From positions 62,001 through 126,000 of the forward strand of contig CBFICB010000005.1 of the NCBI GenBank assembly GCA_965661005.1: DNA of 64,000 bases, given 5' to 3'. This stretch comes from UBA5109 sp965661005 (GTDB taxonomy: Bacteria; Pseudomonadota; Gammaproteobacteria; Pseudomonadales; Pseudohongiellaceae). The notes beneath the pieces were generated by a model. It ran no database searches, was not told the DNA's origin, and worked only from the letters and a program-made list of their open reading frames with translations. Made by a program: the position numbers and the translations under genes. Shown here piece by piece: positions 1-9,000 of the stretch; position 1 is the stretch's first letter, and each line of letters begins with the position of its first letter.

Positions 1-2
1 GA

Positions 3-947
3 AATTTCTGTAACAAAATATGGAATGCATCACGCTATGTCTTCATGAATACTGAGGAACAGATTCCGACCAAACCCGATAAAATTGAGGACTTCTCCCA
101 AGCTGACATTTGGATTCAATCCTGCTTTCAAAAGACCTTGGAAAAAGTGGAACTAGGCATGGAGACTTATCGCTTCGACCTGGTTAGTCAGGCAATTTAT
201 GATTTCTTCTGGAATGAATATTGTGACTGGTATTTGGAGCTATCCAAGCCGGTTCTCTGGGACGATAAGGCATCTAATGAGCAGAAGAACGCAACACGAT
301 TTACCTTGTTGAATATTCTTGAACAAAGTCTTCGACTGGCACATCCCTTTCTGCCTTTTATCACTGAAGAAATTTGGCAAAAGGTCGCTCCTATGCTGAA
401 TATTCAGGGCGAATCTATCATGTTACAGCCTTATCCAAGGCAAGAACTTTCTGTGGTCGATGCCGAGGTTGATGCAGAAATAGAATGGGTTAAAGGCGTC
501 ATTGTGGCAATCAGGAATATCAGAGGCGAAATGAATATTTCTCCGGCTAAAGCGATACCCGTTATTCTCACTAAAGGCAAAGAAACAGACAGAACATATC
601 TTGAATCCAACACCCAATTCCTTATTAAACTGGCCAAGCTTGATTCCATTAGCTGGCTAGATAATCCTGAAGACGCTCCACTTGCATCCACCCAGTTGGT
701 TGGCGATATGGAAGTGCTTGTCCCCATGGCAGGCTTAATCGATTTGGAAGCAGAAATAGAACGACTCAACAAGGAAATCGGCAAGCTCGAAACAGAGATT
801 AAAAAACTGTCTGGCAAACTGGGTAATGAAAAGTTTGTCGCTAATGCGCCGAAAGAAGTCGTCAATAAGGAAAAAGAAAAACTCGAGAAAGCTGAAAATT
901 CATTGCATCAATTAAAAGACCAACTGGTTAAAATTCAAAACCTTTAG
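3..947 (+). CDS. valS: Valine--tRNA ligase, C-terminal part (5' end outside window)
   Basis: This is the 3' end of a class I aminoacyl-tRNA synthetase that charges tRNA-Val. The reading frame is open from base 3, where it encodes NKIWNASRYV, a segment typical of the end of the ValS catalytic core. The anticodon-binding domain follows, with 'HPFLPFITEEIWQ' as its hallmark. The last 65 or so residues form the charged coiled coil (LEAEIERLNKEIGKLE) that contacts the tRNA in bacterial ValS. An ATG at position 45 lies inside the gene and is not the start. The gene ends with TAG and is followed by a T-rich run, then by the inverted-repeat region shared with the convergent efpL. Confidence 0.95.
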   Translation, partial: NFCNKIWNASRYVFMNTEEQIPTKPDKIEDFSQADIWIQSCFQKTLEKVELGMETYRFDLVSQAIYDFFWNEYCDWYLELSKPVLWDDKASNEQKNATRFTLLNILEQSLRLAHPFLPFITEEIWQKVAPMLNIQGESIMLQPYPRQELSVVDAEVDAEIEWVKGVIVAIRNIRGEMNISPAKAIPVILTKGKETDRTYLESNTQFLIKLAKLDSISWLDNPEDAPLASTQLVGDMEVLVPMAGLIDLEAEIERLNKEIGKLETEIKKLSGKLGNEKFVANAPKEVVNKEKEKLEKAENSLHQLKDQLVKIQNL

Positions 948-966
948 CCTGTTTTTTTATTTTACA

Positions 967-1122
967 AACAGATTAGACAGTCTTTCTCAGTCTTCGACCT
1001 TTTCTTATTATTTTCTGGCGCTGCGGAAATCGCTGCTACGCAGCTCAAACAGTGCTCCCTTTTTCCAGAAAACACCAAGGAAAAATTCATCTAAATTGCT
1101 GAGAAAGGCTGTTTACTCTGTT
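967..1122. repeat. Nested inverted-repeat element (MITE/REP-like), 156 bp
   Basis: The ends form a 24-base inverted repeat: 967-990 against 1099-1122, 21 of 24 matching, core CTTTCTCAG / CTGAGAAAG. Inside it, TTTTCTGG (1011-1018) pairs with CCAGAAAA (1065-1072), and GCTGCG (1020-1025) pairs with CGCAGC (1039-1044). The element lies between the convergent ends of valS and efpL and could fold on either strand, so it may also act as a bidirectional terminator. There is no transposase gene. No second copy was noticed in this window, so whether it is a dispersed repeat is an inference. Confidence 0.6.
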
Positions 1123-1158
1123 TTAATCTTAGCGTCACGAATGCAGCTTGGACAAAGC

Positions 1159-1220
1159 GAAAGTAAAAATTTATAAGGACGCATACAAGGCTTTAAGCAA
1201 CCGAAATAAATTTTTCTTTC
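1159..1220. repeat. Second inverted repeat, 15-16 bp arms
   Basis: GAAAGTAAAAATTTAT (1159-1174) and ATAAATTTTTCTTTC (1206-1220) are complementary over 15 bases with a single bulged T. The loop between them is 31 bases. It lies just downstream of the efpL stop codon, so on the minus strand it could form the efpL terminator stem, although no classical GC-rich stem with a U tract is present. With the neighbouring 967-1122 element it accounts for most of the 948-1245 gap. Confidence 0.5.
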
Positions 1221-1245
1221 AACGAAGTATTAGCAAGTGTAGTAG

Positions 1246-1812
1246 CTAAGCGCGGGACATAAATTTACCGGTGGAAGTATTCACTTTTATTATTTCGCCC
1301 TGCTCCAGATATTCCGGTACCTGCACTTCAATACCGCTGCTTAATTTTGCCGGTTTCGTTCTGGCTGAAGCTGAAGCACCTTTGATTGCCGGTGGTGTTT
1401 CAATAATTTCCATATTTACTGATTGAGGCAATTCAACACTAAGCAATTTACCATCCATCAATAAAGCCACCATACCTTCTGTGTCTTCTGCTATATAGCC
1501 AAGCTGATCTTCTAATTCATTAGCCTTAACTTCATACTGTGAATAATCTTCTGTATTCATAAATACAGTGTTATCGCCATCCTGGTATGAAAACTGTATC
1601 GGCACCCGCATACAATCGGCCTCTTGCAAGATATCATCACCTTTAAAGGATTCGTCGAGTTTTTGTTTCGTTAACAAATTCGTGAATCGAACCTTGTATA
1701 TAGTCGAGGCGCCGCGTGAGGATGGGCTTTTAGCTTCAAGCTGCTTAACGGCATGAGGCACCCCATTTATCTCGACAACAGTACCTTTCTTCAATTCACT
1801 GGCTTTTGGCAT
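1246..1812 (-). CDS. efpL: Elongation factor P-like protein EfpL (YeiP)
   Basis: EfpL is a paralogue of translation factor EF-P that relieves ribosome stalling at polyproline and some other motifs. The 188 residues give the three-domain EF-P fold: a KOW-like N domain (about 1-65), a middle OB domain (about 66-125) and a C-terminal OB domain (about 130-188). The tip loop reads SPSSRGAST with Arg33 where canonical EF-P has a modified Lys; this marks the YeiP/EfpL subfamily. The C-terminal signature IKGASASARTKPA is also as in YeiP. A GGAG lies 8 bases before the ATG. The gene stands alone, divergent from the cold-shock gene. True EF-P would be expected elsewhere in the genome. Confidence 0.94.
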   Translation of the reverse strand: MPKASELKKGTVVEINGVPHAVKQLEAKSPSSRGASTIYKVRFTNLLTKQKLDESFKGDDILQEADCMRVPIQFSYQDGDNTVFMNTEDYSQYEVKANELEDQLGYIAEDTEGMVALLMDGKLLSVELPQSVNMEIIETPPAIKGASASARTKPAKLSSGIEVQVPEYLEQGEIIKVNTSTGKFMSRA

Positions 1813-1860
1813 CTAACTGGCTCCGGCATGACTTTAGATTTGACCTGCAGCATCCGCCGA

Positions 1861-1881
1861 ATTTAAAGCATGGCTTTAAAT
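1861..1881 (-). promoter_or_regulatory. Perfect 9-bp inverted repeat upstream of efpL
   Basis: ATTTAAAGC (1861-1869) and GCTTTAAAT (1873-1881) are perfectly complementary around a 3-base centre, with a further CGCC/GGCG flank. The site lies 49-69 bases upstream of the efpL start. It could be an operator or a hairpin in the leader. No matching regulator is recognised. Confidence 0.35.
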
Positions 1882-2057
1882 GGCGCATGATCCATAGAAG
1901 TCAGTTATATTCTAGCATATAGTCCTTATGGAACTTTAACCTACTCCAATATTAATGTTATTATCCTTGCGCGATTTCGGTGCACTTTTAGTTAACCAAT
2001 TTGTTAAATCTTTTTTTAATTTTCGGCACCGCAATCTTTTTTTAGCAATTACATTTT

Positions 2058-2063
2058 TATAAT
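2058..2063 (+). promoter_or_regulatory. Candidate -10 box for the cold-shock-domain gene
   Basis: TATAAT lies 17 bases before the ATG at 2080, within a very AT-rich stretch. The expected -35 position holds only TCTTTT, which is weak. A start from this box would give a leader of about ten bases without a clear Shine-Dalgarno sequence. Confidence 0.3.
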
Positions 2064-2079
2064 AAAAACACGGTTACTT

Positions 2080-2505
2080 ATGAATATTAAAATCTTTATT
2101 GCTTCATTTATTGTTGCTGCAGTTCTTAGTTTATTGGCTTACCTTATTAATTTTGACAGCTTATTCCCTGCGATAATCGCTTATTTTTGCATCGCCTTAA
2201 TCAGTGGCTGTCTAACAACCTTTTGGATCGTTCGTCCGCGTTCTGAACCCTCAACAAAAAAGCAAAAACGCAGCAGAAAACGTAAAAAAGATCTCGGCCC
2301 TAAAGAGGTTGGTTCTGTAAAATGGTTTAGCGCTAGTAAAGGCTACGGTTTTGTCACCAGAGAGAGTGGCGAGGATATTTTTGTTCATTTTCGCTCTATC
2401 GTTGGAAAGGGGCATCGAATCCTGCAAGAAGGTGACAAAGTTGAATTCGCTGTGACTAATGGCGACAAAGGCCTGCAGGCTGAAGATGTCAGTACTATTA
2501 AATGA
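2080..2505 (+). CDS. Membrane-anchored cold-shock-domain protein
   Basis: The protein has 141 residues. Two hydrophobic segments at about 4-22 and 29-50 look like transmembrane helices. A very basic linker follows (about 52-71, rich in Lys and Arg), then a complete cold-shock domain at about 76-141 with RNP1 KGYGFV (87-92) and RNP2 DIFVHF (99-104). CspA-family proteins are small OB-fold single-strand RNA/DNA binders, normally cytosolic and about 70 residues long. Here the domain would be tethered to the inner membrane, facing the cytoplasm if the basic linker follows the positive-inside rule. It is probably monocistronic. The function of the tethering is unknown. Confidence 0.85.
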   Translation: MNIKIFIASFIVAAVLSLLAYLINFDSLFPAIIAYFCIALISGCLTTFWIVRPRSEPSTKKQKRSRKRKKDLGPKEVGSVKWFSASKGYGFVTRESGEDIFVHFRSIVGKGHRILQEGDKVEFAVTNGDKGLQAEDVSTIK

Positions 2506-2566
2506 GCTTACTTAAATGAACAGAGTATCTGAGTAAGCATCATTCGCCGCTGTCTTTTTTTAAAGA

Positions 2567-2776
2567 TTAATAATGCGGCGGCTTTTCATGCAGACCCTGA
2601 GCTGTTAATGGAGATGCTTGTTCTTCAACTTCAGCAAGCCTGTCTTCAAGCAATTTAATCTGAAGTTGCAGAGCATCAATTTGCTGCTGCTGGCTAATCA
2701 GTGCTTCGTTTAACTCAAAGATGGTCTGTTCCTGAAAACTAAGTTTACTTTGTAGCTCTATTAATTCATCTTGCAT
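2567..2776 (-). CDS. slyX: SlyX family protein
   Basis: This small protein of 69 residues is almost entirely coiled coil: heptad-like Leu, Gln and Glu from residue 3 to about 50. It ends in a Pro-rich tail (EKPPHY) that is characteristic of SlyX. The biochemical role of SlyX is not known. The length matches the family. It lies convergent with the cold-shock gene, and GCTTACT/AGTAAGC (2507-2538) between them could form a weak stem. Confidence 0.88.
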   Translation of the reverse strand: MQDELIELQSKLSFQEQTIFELNEALISQQQQIDALQLQIKLLEDRLAEVEEQASPLTAQGLHEKPPHY

Positions 2777-2897
2777 AAGCTCTCTTTATAAAATTTGTAA
2801 AATGATTCATTAGCAATTTATCCATTTGAATTTTACTCTTAAGTGATTTTTGTTTAATAATCGCTATATAGAATTAAACCACGACTTTAAGGTAAAC

Positions 2898-4058
2898 ATG
2901 CAGTCTTCTTCCAATAAACCACCTATTATATGGACTAACCTACTGGTTCTGGGCCTACCCCCAATTATCGCTGTAATCCTCGTACCTTGGTATGGTTTTA
3001 CTTATGGTTATGATTTATTTGAATGGGTATGGTTTTTTATTCTGATCAGCTTTTGTGAAATGTCGATTACAGCAGGTTACCATAGACTTTGGTCACATAA
3101 AGCTTATAAAGCACATCCAATTCTGAAGGTTCTGTTTGCTCTAGGTGGCGCCTGCGCTCTACAAAATCATTGCATTGTTTGGGCCTCAGACCATCGTCGT
3201 CACCACTTATATGTGGATGATAATGACAAGGATCCTTATTCCGCGGGACTCGGTTTCTGGTACTCCCATTTTGGCTGGATGATCCGTGAATATGAAAGCG
3301 TCAAGGATGACCTGAGTAATGTTGATGATTTATTTAAAGAACCCATATTAGTCTGGCAAAAAAAATATTACTTGCCCTTAACATTACTCATGAATATAGG
3401 CCTGCCTATTTTACTGGGTTATATCAATGGAGATATTTGGGGAGCCTTATTGTTACTTGGTTTCCTACGTCTGGTCTTAAGCCAACACTTCACCTATCTG
3501 ATTAATTCAGCGGCGCACATCTGGGGCTCGCGTCAATATGACCCCAATCAGACGGCCCGTGATAACAGTTTTATTGCGCTCTTAACTTATGGTGAGGGTT
3601 ATCACAACTATCATCATACCTTTGCCTGGGATTATAGAAATGGGGTCAAGTGGTATCACTATGATCCGACAAAATGGTTCATTAAAGCCTGTTCCTGGCT
3701 AAAACTTACTTCCGATTTGCGAGCCTGTTCCAGCTGGCGCCAGGAAAAAACTCGTTTGGATGTGCAATATCGACGCGCAATGGCCAGATGTGAAAAACTG
3801 ATCGAACCTGCCCTTTGGCGCAAGCGACTTGAGTCGGAATATCATACTCTGCTGCAAACCCTGAACCATTGGGCTGAACTGCGGCAACAGTGGTATGAAA
3901 AAGAATCCAAGCTACTCCAGGATAAACTCCAAGAAATGGATACAGCTCACATCCAACAACGCTATAAGGAATTAAAAATTCTTTTACGTAAGCAGCGTAA
4001 AAGCTGGAAGTCCTTGTTAAACGATTTTTCTTCACTTTCACAGCCTCAGGCTGTTTAG
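2898..4058 (+). CDS. Acyl-CoA/fatty acid desaturase, membrane diiron enzyme
   Basis: This is a delta-9-type fatty acyl desaturase that introduces a double bond using O2 and a diiron centre. With the ATG at 2898 it has 386 residues. The three histidine boxes are present: HRLWSH (62-67), HRRHH (99-103) and HNYHH (236-240). Hydrophobic segments at about 12-32, 42-60, 158-178 and 180-198 form the membrane part. I prefer the ATG at 2898, preceded by AAGG, over an upstream in-frame TTG at 2850. Compared with short bacterial desaturases it has an extra charged C-terminal tail of about 110 residues, helical and probably coiled coil. It is followed after 4 bases by miaE. Confidence 0.9.
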   Translation: MQSSSNKPPIIWTNLLVLGLPPIIAVILVPWYGFTYGYDLFEWVWFFILISFCEMSITAGYHRLWSHKAYKAHPILKVLFALGGACALQNHCIVWASDHRRHHLYVDDNDKDPYSAGLGFWYSHFGWMIREYESVKDDLSNVDDLFKEPILVWQKKYYLPLTLLMNIGLPILLGYINGDIWGALLLLGFLRLVLSQHFTYLINSAAHIWGSRQYDPNQTARDNSFIALLTYGEGYHNYHHTFAWDYRNGVKWYHYDPTKWFIKACSWLKLTSDLRACSSWRQEKTRLDVQYRRAMARCEKLIEPALWRKRLESEYHTLLQTLNHWAELRQQWYEKESKLLQDKLQEMDTAHIQQRYKELKILLRKQRKSWKSLLNDFSSLSQPQAV

Positions 4059-4062
4059 GTCA

Positions 4063-4641
4063 TTGACTGATTTCAAGTTAAAGTACAACAGCTCCCAGTC
4101 TTGGCTGAAGACTGTGCTTGGTGATTTCGACCAGTTTCTGGTTGATCATGCCAGCTGTGAGAAAAAAGCTTCTGGTATTGCGATTTCAATGATCTCTCAC
4201 TACCCTGATAAACCCATACTCGTTAAAGCCATGCTCGACCTGGCTATTGAAGAACTCAGCCACTTTCGAGATGTAATGGATTTACTCATTAGCAGAGGAT
4301 TACAGTCAGGAGCAGATGAAAAAGATCCTTATGTCAATCAGCTGCATAAAGCTATGGATCAGGGAAGTGAAGCTTACTTGCTGGATCGATTATTAATAGC
4401 CAGCATTGTTGAAGCACGCGGTGCCGAACGTTTCGGAATGATAGCTAATGCCTTACCAGACGGGCCATTGAAGACTTTTTATAATTCCATTACCGAATCT
4501 GAAAACCAGCATTATCAGCTATTTTTATCGTTGGCAGAGCAGCATTGCGATCCAGCTAAAATACCTAGCCGACTTGTTGAGCTGTTGGATATAGAAGCCA
4601 ATATTGTCCAGCATTTACCTGACAGACCCGCCTTACACTAA
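4063..4641 (+). CDS. miaE: tRNA 2-methylthio-N6-isopentenyladenosine hydroxylase MiaE
   Basis: MiaE is a soluble diiron monooxygenase that hydroxylates the isopentenyl group of ms2i6A37 in tRNA, after MiaA and MiaB have acted. The 192 residues have a ferritin-like four-helix pattern with carboxylate and His ligands: Glu33 (CEKKA), EELSH (63-67), Glu117 (VEARGAERF) and ESENQH (145-150). The start is TTG; no in-frame ATG precedes the conserved N-terminal region, and an AGG sits just upstream in the end of the desaturase gene. The 4-base gap suggests translational coupling with the desaturase, another O2-dependent diiron enzyme. Its substrate is made by miaB, which is in this window at 19869. 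Confidence 0.9.
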   Translation: MTDFKLKYNSSQSWLKTVLGDFDQFLVDHASCEKKASGIAISMISHYPDKPILVKAMLDLAIEELSHFRDVMDLLISRGLQSGADEKDPYVNQLHKAMDQGSEAYLLDRLLIASIVEARGAERFGMIANALPDGPLKTFYNSITESENQHYQLFLSLAEQHCDPAKIPSRLVELLDIEANIVQHLPDRPALH

Positions 4642-4737
4642 AGCCTCAAAAGCCTCTTTAGTATTTGCCGTAAAACCCCTGTACGAGTAAGCTAAACGCT
4701 GTCCAAGTTCTGATTTTTAAGTGTTTTATTACTTTTG

Positions 4738-4756
4738 GCATATAATATGCAGAACT
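4738..4756 (+). promoter_or_regulatory. Candidate promoter with palindrome, RND efflux operon
   Basis: A perfect TATAAT (4741-4746) lies inside the palindrome GCATATAATATGC (4738-4750). A 7-base inverted repeat, AGTTCTG (4706-4712) and CAGAACT (4750-4756), brackets the whole promoter. The -35 region is weak (TTAAGT at about 4717, 18-base spacing). Symmetry around the -10 box suggests a repressor site; the regulator is not in the window. Confidence 0.45.
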
Positions 4757-4795
4757 GAAACAAACCTTTTTCAAATTATGGACGACTAAAATAAT

Positions 4796-6004
4796 ATGCT
4801 TCGACGAATACTCCTACCTATTATCATTATAGCTGCTTCAATTGGCCTCACTGTGGCACTTGTTGCCAATCGAGAGCAGCCTGCGCAGGAAGAACTGACT
4901 GAAGCAAGCATTCTGGTAGAAGTCATTATTCCCCAGATTCGCGACACCTATATTACAGTCTCTTCTCAAGGAACTGTTGAACCTCGTACGCGAACCAACA
5001 TTGTTTCTGAAGTCTCTGGCCGTGTTATTGAAGTCTCCCCTGCTTTTGTTGCTGGCGGATTTTTTCGCGCCGGTGATGTTCTATTAAAACTGGATGACCA
5101 AAATTACCGTGCGGCAGTTAGCCGGGATGCAGCTTCAGTTGCAACTGCTCGCAGCTTGCTGGAGCAGGAACGTGGTCAAGCTGACGTTGCTCAGCGTGAG
5201 TGGGACAGAATGTCAGAACAACAACGCAGCCAAATCCGAGCCAGAGACCTGTACCTGCGCAAACCTCAACTGGAAGAAGCTGAAGCTCGTCTTGCATCCG
5301 CTGAAACTGATCTGGAAAAATCCCAGGCCGATTTAGCCAAGACCTCAATTATTGCGCCTTATGACGGGCTGGTTTCCGCCAAAAGTACCGACATAGGCCA
5401 ATTTGTTAGTACAGGTTCAGCGATTGCAGAAATATTTGCTATCGATTACGCCGAAGTAAGACTGCCGATAACTGAAAATAAAATCCAATACCTCAACCTG
5501 CCTTCCAGTATTCAGGAATTCAGTAGTGACAATGATTACTATAACTCTGGACCGGAAGTAGAACTAGTAAGCGAAATCGGTGACAGAAATTTTCACTGGA
5601 CTGGTCATCTCAGTCGCACAGAAGGCGTTTTCGACCCCCTCACCAGAGTCTTATTTAGCGTTGTTCAAGTCAGTGACCCCTACAATCTATACAACACTGA
5701 GCATGAGGAACCCCTGCGCATAGGTACCTATGTCAATGCTGAGATTCAAGGCCAATTACTGGAAGATGTAGTGGTTCTGCCACGACACACCTTACAGGCT
5801 AATGATCTCGTCTGGGTGGCTGATCAGGAAAACCGACTTCGCTCAAGAACGGTTGAAGTAATAACCAGTAATGGTGATGAAGTCTATATAGGGGGAGGCC
5901 TGGAAGCCGGTGATCAGGTCGTGCTGACTCGTATGGAAAATCCATTAAATAGCACATTAGTACAAACTCAGATTCAGCCAGCGCTGATTAATTTGGTTAA
6001 TTAA
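4796..6004 (+). CDS. RND efflux periplasmic adaptor (membrane fusion protein)
   Basis: The adaptor links an RND pump in the inner membrane to an outer-membrane channel. It has 402 residues: an N-terminal membrane anchor (about 4-24), the first half of the lipoyl/barrel-sandwich domain (about 50-105, with SEVSGRVIEV), a helical hairpin (about 105-180), the second lipoyl half (IIAPYDGLVSA, about 187), then beta-barrel and membrane-proximal domains. No lipobox is seen, so the anchor appears to be uncleaved. The pump gene follows after 44 bases. No outer-membrane component is encoded nearby, so a shared TolC-like protein is likely, possibly the one at 44046. The substrate is unknown. Confidence 0.9.
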   Translation: MLRRILLPIIIIAASIGLTVALVANREQPAQEELTEASILVEVIIPQIRDTYITVSSQGTVEPRTRTNIVSEVSGRVIEVSPAFVAGGFFRAGDVLLKLDDQNYRAAVSRDAASVATARSLLEQERGQADVAQREWDRMSEQQRSQIRARDLYLRKPQLEEAEARLASAETDLEKSQADLAKTSIIAPYDGLVSAKSTDIGQFVSTGSAIAEIFAIDYAEVRLPITENKIQYLNLPSSIQEFSSDNDYYNSGPEVELVSEIGDRNFHWTGHLSRTEGVFDPLTRVLFSVVQVSDPYNLYNTEHEEPLRIGTYVNAEIQGQLLEDVVVLPRHTLQANDLVWVADQENRLRSRTVEVITSNGDEVYIGGGLEAGDQVVLTRMENPLNSTLVQTQIQPALINLVN

Positions 6005-6048
6005 TTGTTGCTAACGAATAAGCATTCAAAACTAGTGGAAAGATACTA

Positions 6049-9000
6049 ATGGGACAAGTTGAAGAACAGAAGGGTCTAATCGCCTGGTTTGCTCATAACC
6101 ATGTGGCCGCAAACCTCATGATGCTCATCATCATAATCGCAGGTACTTTTTCTGTTTACACCATAACCAAAAAAGCAATTCCTGACCTGGTCATTCCTGT
6201 CATTCAAGTCACTGTAGCATTGCCGGGAGCTTCACCGGCCGATGTTGAATCAGGTATTGTAATACCTATCGAAAGCGCTCTGGAAAGTGTCGATGGCATA
6301 GACTTTATTCGATCCGTTGCCAATGAAGGAGCAGGAACTGTCAACCTGGAAATTGATGAGACTTATGACATCAATGAAGTTCTAAATGACGTCAAAGTTA
6401 ATATTGATTCAATTCAGACTTTTCCAGTACAGGCAGAACCCCCTAGAGTTTCAAGGATTATTAACCGACAGGATGCGATTCGTCTTGCAATATATGGGGA
6501 CATGGATCTGGCCAGTCATAAAGAACTGGCACAGAGTATTCGAAATGAGTTATTGGAGCTCCCTGACATTAACTCGGTACGTATAGACGGCGTTAGATCT
6601 TATGAAATTACTATCGAAGTCTCAGAAAACACCTTACTTAAATATGGCCTGACGCTAGATGATATTGCACAGCGAATTCGGTTTTCTTCTTTAGATTTAC
6701 CTGCTGGCTCAATTGAAACCTCAGGCGGAGAGATTGCCCTGCGAACCCAGGCCCTTGCCTATAATTACCAGGATTTCAGCCAGATTGTTTTAATAACTAC
6801 TAGTGATGGCACCATCTTAACCATTGGGGATATTGCTACGGTTGTCGATGGCTTTGAAGATACCGAAAACTATGCACGCTTTGATGGCAAACCAGCCATT
6901 GAACTGGCCATTCAGACACTGAGCGATCAAAACGTCCTGGCTGTCACGGAAACCATAAGAAACTTTGTTGAAGACCGCCGTCAATCACTCCCTGCTGGTA
7001 TCAGCATGGATGTGTGGGCTGATATCTCTTTCTACCTGCAAGACAGACTTACTATGATGACCGAAAATATGCTGATGGGTGCTTTTTTGGTCTTTTTATT
7101 GCTGACTATCTTTTTGGAAGTTAGATTGGCTTTTTGGGTAATTATAGGCATTCCGGTTTGTTTTTTAGGTGCACTTGCCTTGATGCCTAGTCTTGATATC
7201 AGTCTCAACATGATGAGCTTGTTTGGTTTTATTATGGTCTTAGGGATTGTTGTCGACGATGCCATAATTATAGGAGAAAGTGCTCATCACAGTATGACCA
7301 AGTATGGTCACAGTATTGATAGCGTAGTACACGGTGCAAATCGTGTCGCCAAGCCAGCAACCTTTGGCGTCCTGACAACCATTGTCGCCTTTCTTCCCTT
7401 GATGATGATTAGCGGCATAATTTCAGCCTTTACAGCAGCCATTGGTGGAGTTGTTATTCTTTGCCTGATTTTCTCACTGGTTGAATCCAAGCTCATCCTT
7501 CCTTCTCACCTCGTTCATTTTGGCAAGCCCAATCATGGCGGTTGGTTTCATCGCCTGCAGGAAGCTACTAACAAGGGACTAAACAAGTTCGTTTTAAAAT
7601 ATTACAAGCCCTTTTTAGAAAGCTGCATTAAAAACCGATATGTCACTCTGGCCTCATTCATAGGCATGCTAATTTTAACTGTTGGTATAGTTGCCGGCGG
7701 TATTCTGAGAGTGGTTTTCCTGCCTGAAATTCCAAGTGATTTTATTCAAATTGATGTCACCATGGTTGAAGGTAGCCCGGAACAACAAACCAACAATGTC
7801 ATGACTAAATTAGAAGAATCAGCCTTAGCTCTGAATGGCCAATTCGAATTTATGGATGCAGAGACAGGGGGAATATCTTCTGAAGTTCTGGATCATCTTT
7901 TGATTATTGGTACAGGTAGTGCATCAGGAGTGGCAGTTTTAGAACTGGATAAGGATGTTGCGGGCCAAGTAGACCTTGATCTCATTACAGAATACATGCG
8001 TAATTATGTGGGCCTTATGCCCGGTATGAAAAATATTGTTTTTAATAGTTCTGACGGCTTTGGTGGTAGTGCAATTTCTTATCAACTGGTTAGCGAGAAT
8101 CCTGATGAGCTGACAGCCGCAGCTATAGAACTTGAAGCTCATTTACATACTTATGCAGGCCTCATCAATATCACGAATGGCGCTGTCAGCAATAAAGATG
8201 AATTACGTTTACAAATTAAGCCTCGAGCCGAAGTAATGGGACTAAATCTAAACGATATTTCATCGCAAGTCCGTAGTGCATTTTTTGGCGCAGAGGCACA
8301 ACGTCTTCAACGCGGAGATGATGAATTAAAAGTCATGGTGCGCTATCCAGAATCTGAACGCGTATCAATTAGCGATTTGGAAAATATGTATATCAGAACT
8401 ATTCAGGGAGAAACTGTCCCCTTTACTTCTGTTGCAGATTTTCAAATGGAAAAAGGTTATGCGCGGATCAACCGAGTTAATGGACAACGCTCCGTCGCTA
8501 TCAATGCAGATATTATCGAAAGCATGGTAGAACCGGCGGAAGTGGCTAGAGATCTAGAAAACAATTTCTTTCCCCAATTGTTCGCTCGATATCCAAGTGT
8601 CAGTCAGCAAACTGATGGAGGCTTATCGGTAACCGGCGATCTGGTGACCGATATGATTCGAGGTACGATCTTTGCGTTATTTGGTATTTATGCCCTGCTC
8701 GCCGTACCTTTACGCTCTTATATGCAGCCTCTCATAATCATGGGTGTTATCCCTTTTGGCGCGGTTGGCGCAACAGTGGGTCATTTCATTATTGGTATGC
8801 CTCTTAATTTTCTATCTTTTCTTGGCATCATTGCTTTATCTGGCGTGGTAGTTAATGACAGTATCATCTTGCTTGATTTTATTAATCGCTCTAAAGAAAA
8901 AACATCATTAGTTGAATCCGTCATGAACGCCGGTACAGCCAGATTTAGGGCCATCCTGCTAACATCAATCACTACTTTTATCGGACTATTACCCATTATG

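Noticed and set aside
431..865. Long minus-strand open frame inside valS
   Set aside because: It is antisense to a certain gene, has a Ser/Thr-rich composition from reverse reading, and no ribosome site.
2507..2538. GCTTACT...AGTAAGC inverted repeat after the cold-shock gene
   Set aside because: Stem of seven pairs with an 18-base loop and no U tract; too weak to call a terminator.
3706..4041. Minus-strand open frame within the desaturase tail
   Set aside because: It is a shadow of the coding strand; the helical tail on the plus strand is continuous with the desaturase.
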